A DNA stretch of 64,000 bases from Nitrospira sp. Its GTDB lineage: Bacteria > Nitrospirota > Nitrospiria > Nitrospirales > Nitrospiraceae. Below the pieces are notes generated by a model. That model was not told where the DNA came from, searched no databases, and was given only the letters and a program-made list of their open reading frames with translations. Shown piece after piece: positions 62,723-64,000 of this stretch; positions within the stretch are counted from its first letter, which is position 1, and every line of letters begins with the position of its first letter. A program made the position numbers and the translations under genes. The stretch spans positions 1-64,000 of the forward strand of contig JAHFEW010000010.1 in the NCBI GenBank assembly GCA_023248215.1. The letters are read 5' to 3'.

Positions 62723-63997
62723 ATGACCACGACAGGAACTCCTGCCGATACGAACGACCGCGACTCAAAAGTGGATTGCCACCGCTGCCGGAGCCGCTAC
62801 CGAGTGCGCCACTCAAACCGCCTCACGCACTCGGCTCGCAGCACCTGTCCGGCTTGTGGCGCACGATTCGCAGTCGTGATACCTACACCCACCCCCTCGG
62901 AGAAGGACCTCCTCGTCGAGGCCAAACCTTTTTCTCCCGCCCACCCCCCATCCATTTCAACCGGCGCCACCGCCGGCACCCCCCCAACGAAACACTGCTC
63001 CTTTCACGGGACCGGTGGCACCCTCCTGGGCATGCAGATCGTGAACCTTTGCCTCAGCATCGCGACGCTCGGCGCCTACCATTTTTGGGGCAAGGCGAAG
63101 ATCCGCCGTTATCTGTTCAGTCAAACCGCGTTCGCCGCCGACCGTTTCGCCTACCACGGTACCGGCAAGGAGCTCTACCAAGGATTCCTAAAGGCCATGC
63201 TGGTCTTCGGCATCCCGTATTTTTCGCTGGGAGCCGCCCATACGTTTCTGGCACTCCCAAAGTGGATCGACCTGCTGTTGCAGACAATGGCCGGTCTGGT
63301 GCTGTTCCTCTATGTCCCGATCGCCATCGTGAACGCGCGACGCTATCGCTGCACGCGTACTTCCTGGCGAGGCATCCATTTCTCGTTTCGAGGACGGACG
63401 AAGGATTTCCTGAAACTCTACTTCCGAGGCTGGTTCTTCACGGTCCTGACCCTGGGCACCTACTACCCCTATTTCCAGACTCAGCGGCAGGCGTTTCTCA
63501 ACTCGCACACCTACTTTGGAAACCAGCGCTTCCAATTCACGGGCCACGGCTCCGGTCTGATGGTTCCATTTGCTGTCACCCTCTTCATGACCTACGCGGT
63601 GCTGATGCTGTGCGGCCTCACCATAGCTTTTCAATTGGCCAATGCCGGCCTGACCCTGCTCTTGATTCCCTTCGTCCTCGGACCGGTGTGGATCTGGCTG
63701 CTCGGACAGAAGCAGAAGTATTTTTGGGATCACACCATGTTCGGCGCGGCGCGCTTCTCATCCGGCATCACCTGGCAGAAGCTGTTCACGCTGTATCTCT
63801 GTAACCTCGCCCTGTTGCTCGTCACCCTGGGATTCGCCTGGCCATGGGTGACGGTTCGAAATGCCCGTTTTTTCACCAGCACCCTGTCATTGCTGGGCAC
63901 GACGAATCTCGATCGGGTCCTGCAAGAAACCACCGATTCATCGGTCACCGGCGAAGGCCTGTCGAACCTGCTCGACACCGGCTTCGATATGGACTAG
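62723..63997 (+). CDS. DUF898 (YjgN-like) membrane protein with N-terminal zinc ribbon
   Basis: The 424-aa product begins with a cytoplasmic zinc ribbon (CHRC near residue 14, CPAC near 42, MJ0042-like) and a Pro-rich linker. The DUF898 region follows: FHGTGGTLLGMQIVNLCLSI, TLGAYHFWGKAKIRRYLFSQ, and further helix pairs with the repeated FHGTG / F-x-G-x-G and YxYWxxx patterns. About seven hydrophobic segments are visible. The family is poorly known. It is probably co-transcribed with the ankyrin/TPR gene; together they may form a membrane complex (inference). Confidence 0.8.
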   Translation: MTTTGTPADTNDRDSKVDCHRCRSRYRVRHSNRLTHSARSTCPACGARFAVVIPTPTPSEKDLLVEAKPFSPAHPPSISTGATAGTPPTKHCSFHGTGGTLLGMQIVNLCLSIATLGAYHFWGKAKIRRYLFSQTAFAADRFAYHGTGKELYQGFLKAMLVFGIPYFSLGAAHTFLALPKWIDLLLQTMAGLVLFLYVPIAIVNARRYRCTRTSWRGIHFSFRGRTKDFLKLYFRGWFFTVLTLGTYYPYFQTQRQAFLNSHTYFGNQRFQFTGHGSGLMVPFAVTLFMTYAVLMLCGLTIAFQLANAGLTLLLIPFVLGPVWIWLLGQKQKYFWDHTMFGAARFSSGITWQKLFTLYLCNLALLLVTLGFAWPWVTVRNARFFTSTLSLLGTTNLDRVLQETTDSSVTGEGLSNLLDTGFDMD

Positions 63998-64000
63998 TCC

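Noticed and set aside
1-64000. CRISPR arrays, rRNA genes, phage modules
   Set aside because: I scanned for regular direct repeats with spacers, rRNA signatures and phage structural or integrase genes and saw none; the only repeats are the palindromic pair, the IS remnants and the Lys-rich repeat.

Overview
The window is a GC-rich bacterial chromosome segment, densely coding apart from one gene-poor stretch. It looks Gram-negative: a YidC with a large periplasmic domain, several lipoprotein signals and two beta-barrel-like proteins. The overall protein character and gene mix (chromosome-end housekeeping cluster, glycine cleavage, a lone SdhA/FrdA flavoprotein, many small conserved unknowns) suggest a Nitrospira-like member of the Nitrospirota. 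That assignment is inference; no rRNA or marker comparison was possible.

Region 1 (1-11.1 kb, minus strand) is the classic origin-associated cluster, read as rpmH-rnpA-yidD-yidC-mnmE-mnmG-rsmG-parA-parB, then two bactofilin genes and mnmA. A consensus promoter (TTGACA, 17 bp, TATAAT) precedes rpmH. Two identical parS palindromes flank rsmG. No dnaA and no DnaA-box cluster were seen.

Region 2 (11.5-32.8 kb) holds a lipoprotein with an L,D-transpeptidase-like domain lacking the catalytic Cys; a sugar-phosphate operon (pgi, pgl, glk, rpiA) followed by an M1 aminopeptidase; a YbbA/YbbP-type ABC system divergent from a TesA-like lipoprotein esterase; a SWIM/coiled-coil protein; a ChaN-like lipoprotein; a methyltransferase-like unknown; and a MoxR-DUF58-TgpA transglutaminase operon.

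Region 3 (33-40 kb) is a decay zone: a frame-disrupted beta-barrel gene, an intact outer-membrane-like protein, remnants of IS21, IS3 and IS5 family elements, a frameshifted thermonuclease, and a 208-bp palindromic repeat whose second copy lies at 55.3 kb. A tRNA-Gly(GCC) gene closes the zone.

Region 4 (40.4-53 kb) contains small conserved unknowns, a DUF502 membrane protein, a GNAT acetyltransferase, two tandem BamE-like lipoproteins, a LOG-family protein overlapping a beta-CASP metallo-hydrolase, a DmpA-type peptidase, a FIST sensor protein, an FKBP isomerase, gcvT, a NUDIX hydrolase, a secreted Lys/Glu-rich repeat protein and a Mug-type DNA glycosylase.

Region 5 (53.4-64 kb) has a ribokinase/nucleoside hydrolase pair (nucleoside to ribose-5-phosphate, which can feed RpiA), gcvP with a small exported partner, an SdhA/FrdA flavoprotein, and two adjacent genes that each carry an N-terminal zinc ribbon: one with ankyrin and TPR repeats, one with a DUF898 membrane domain.
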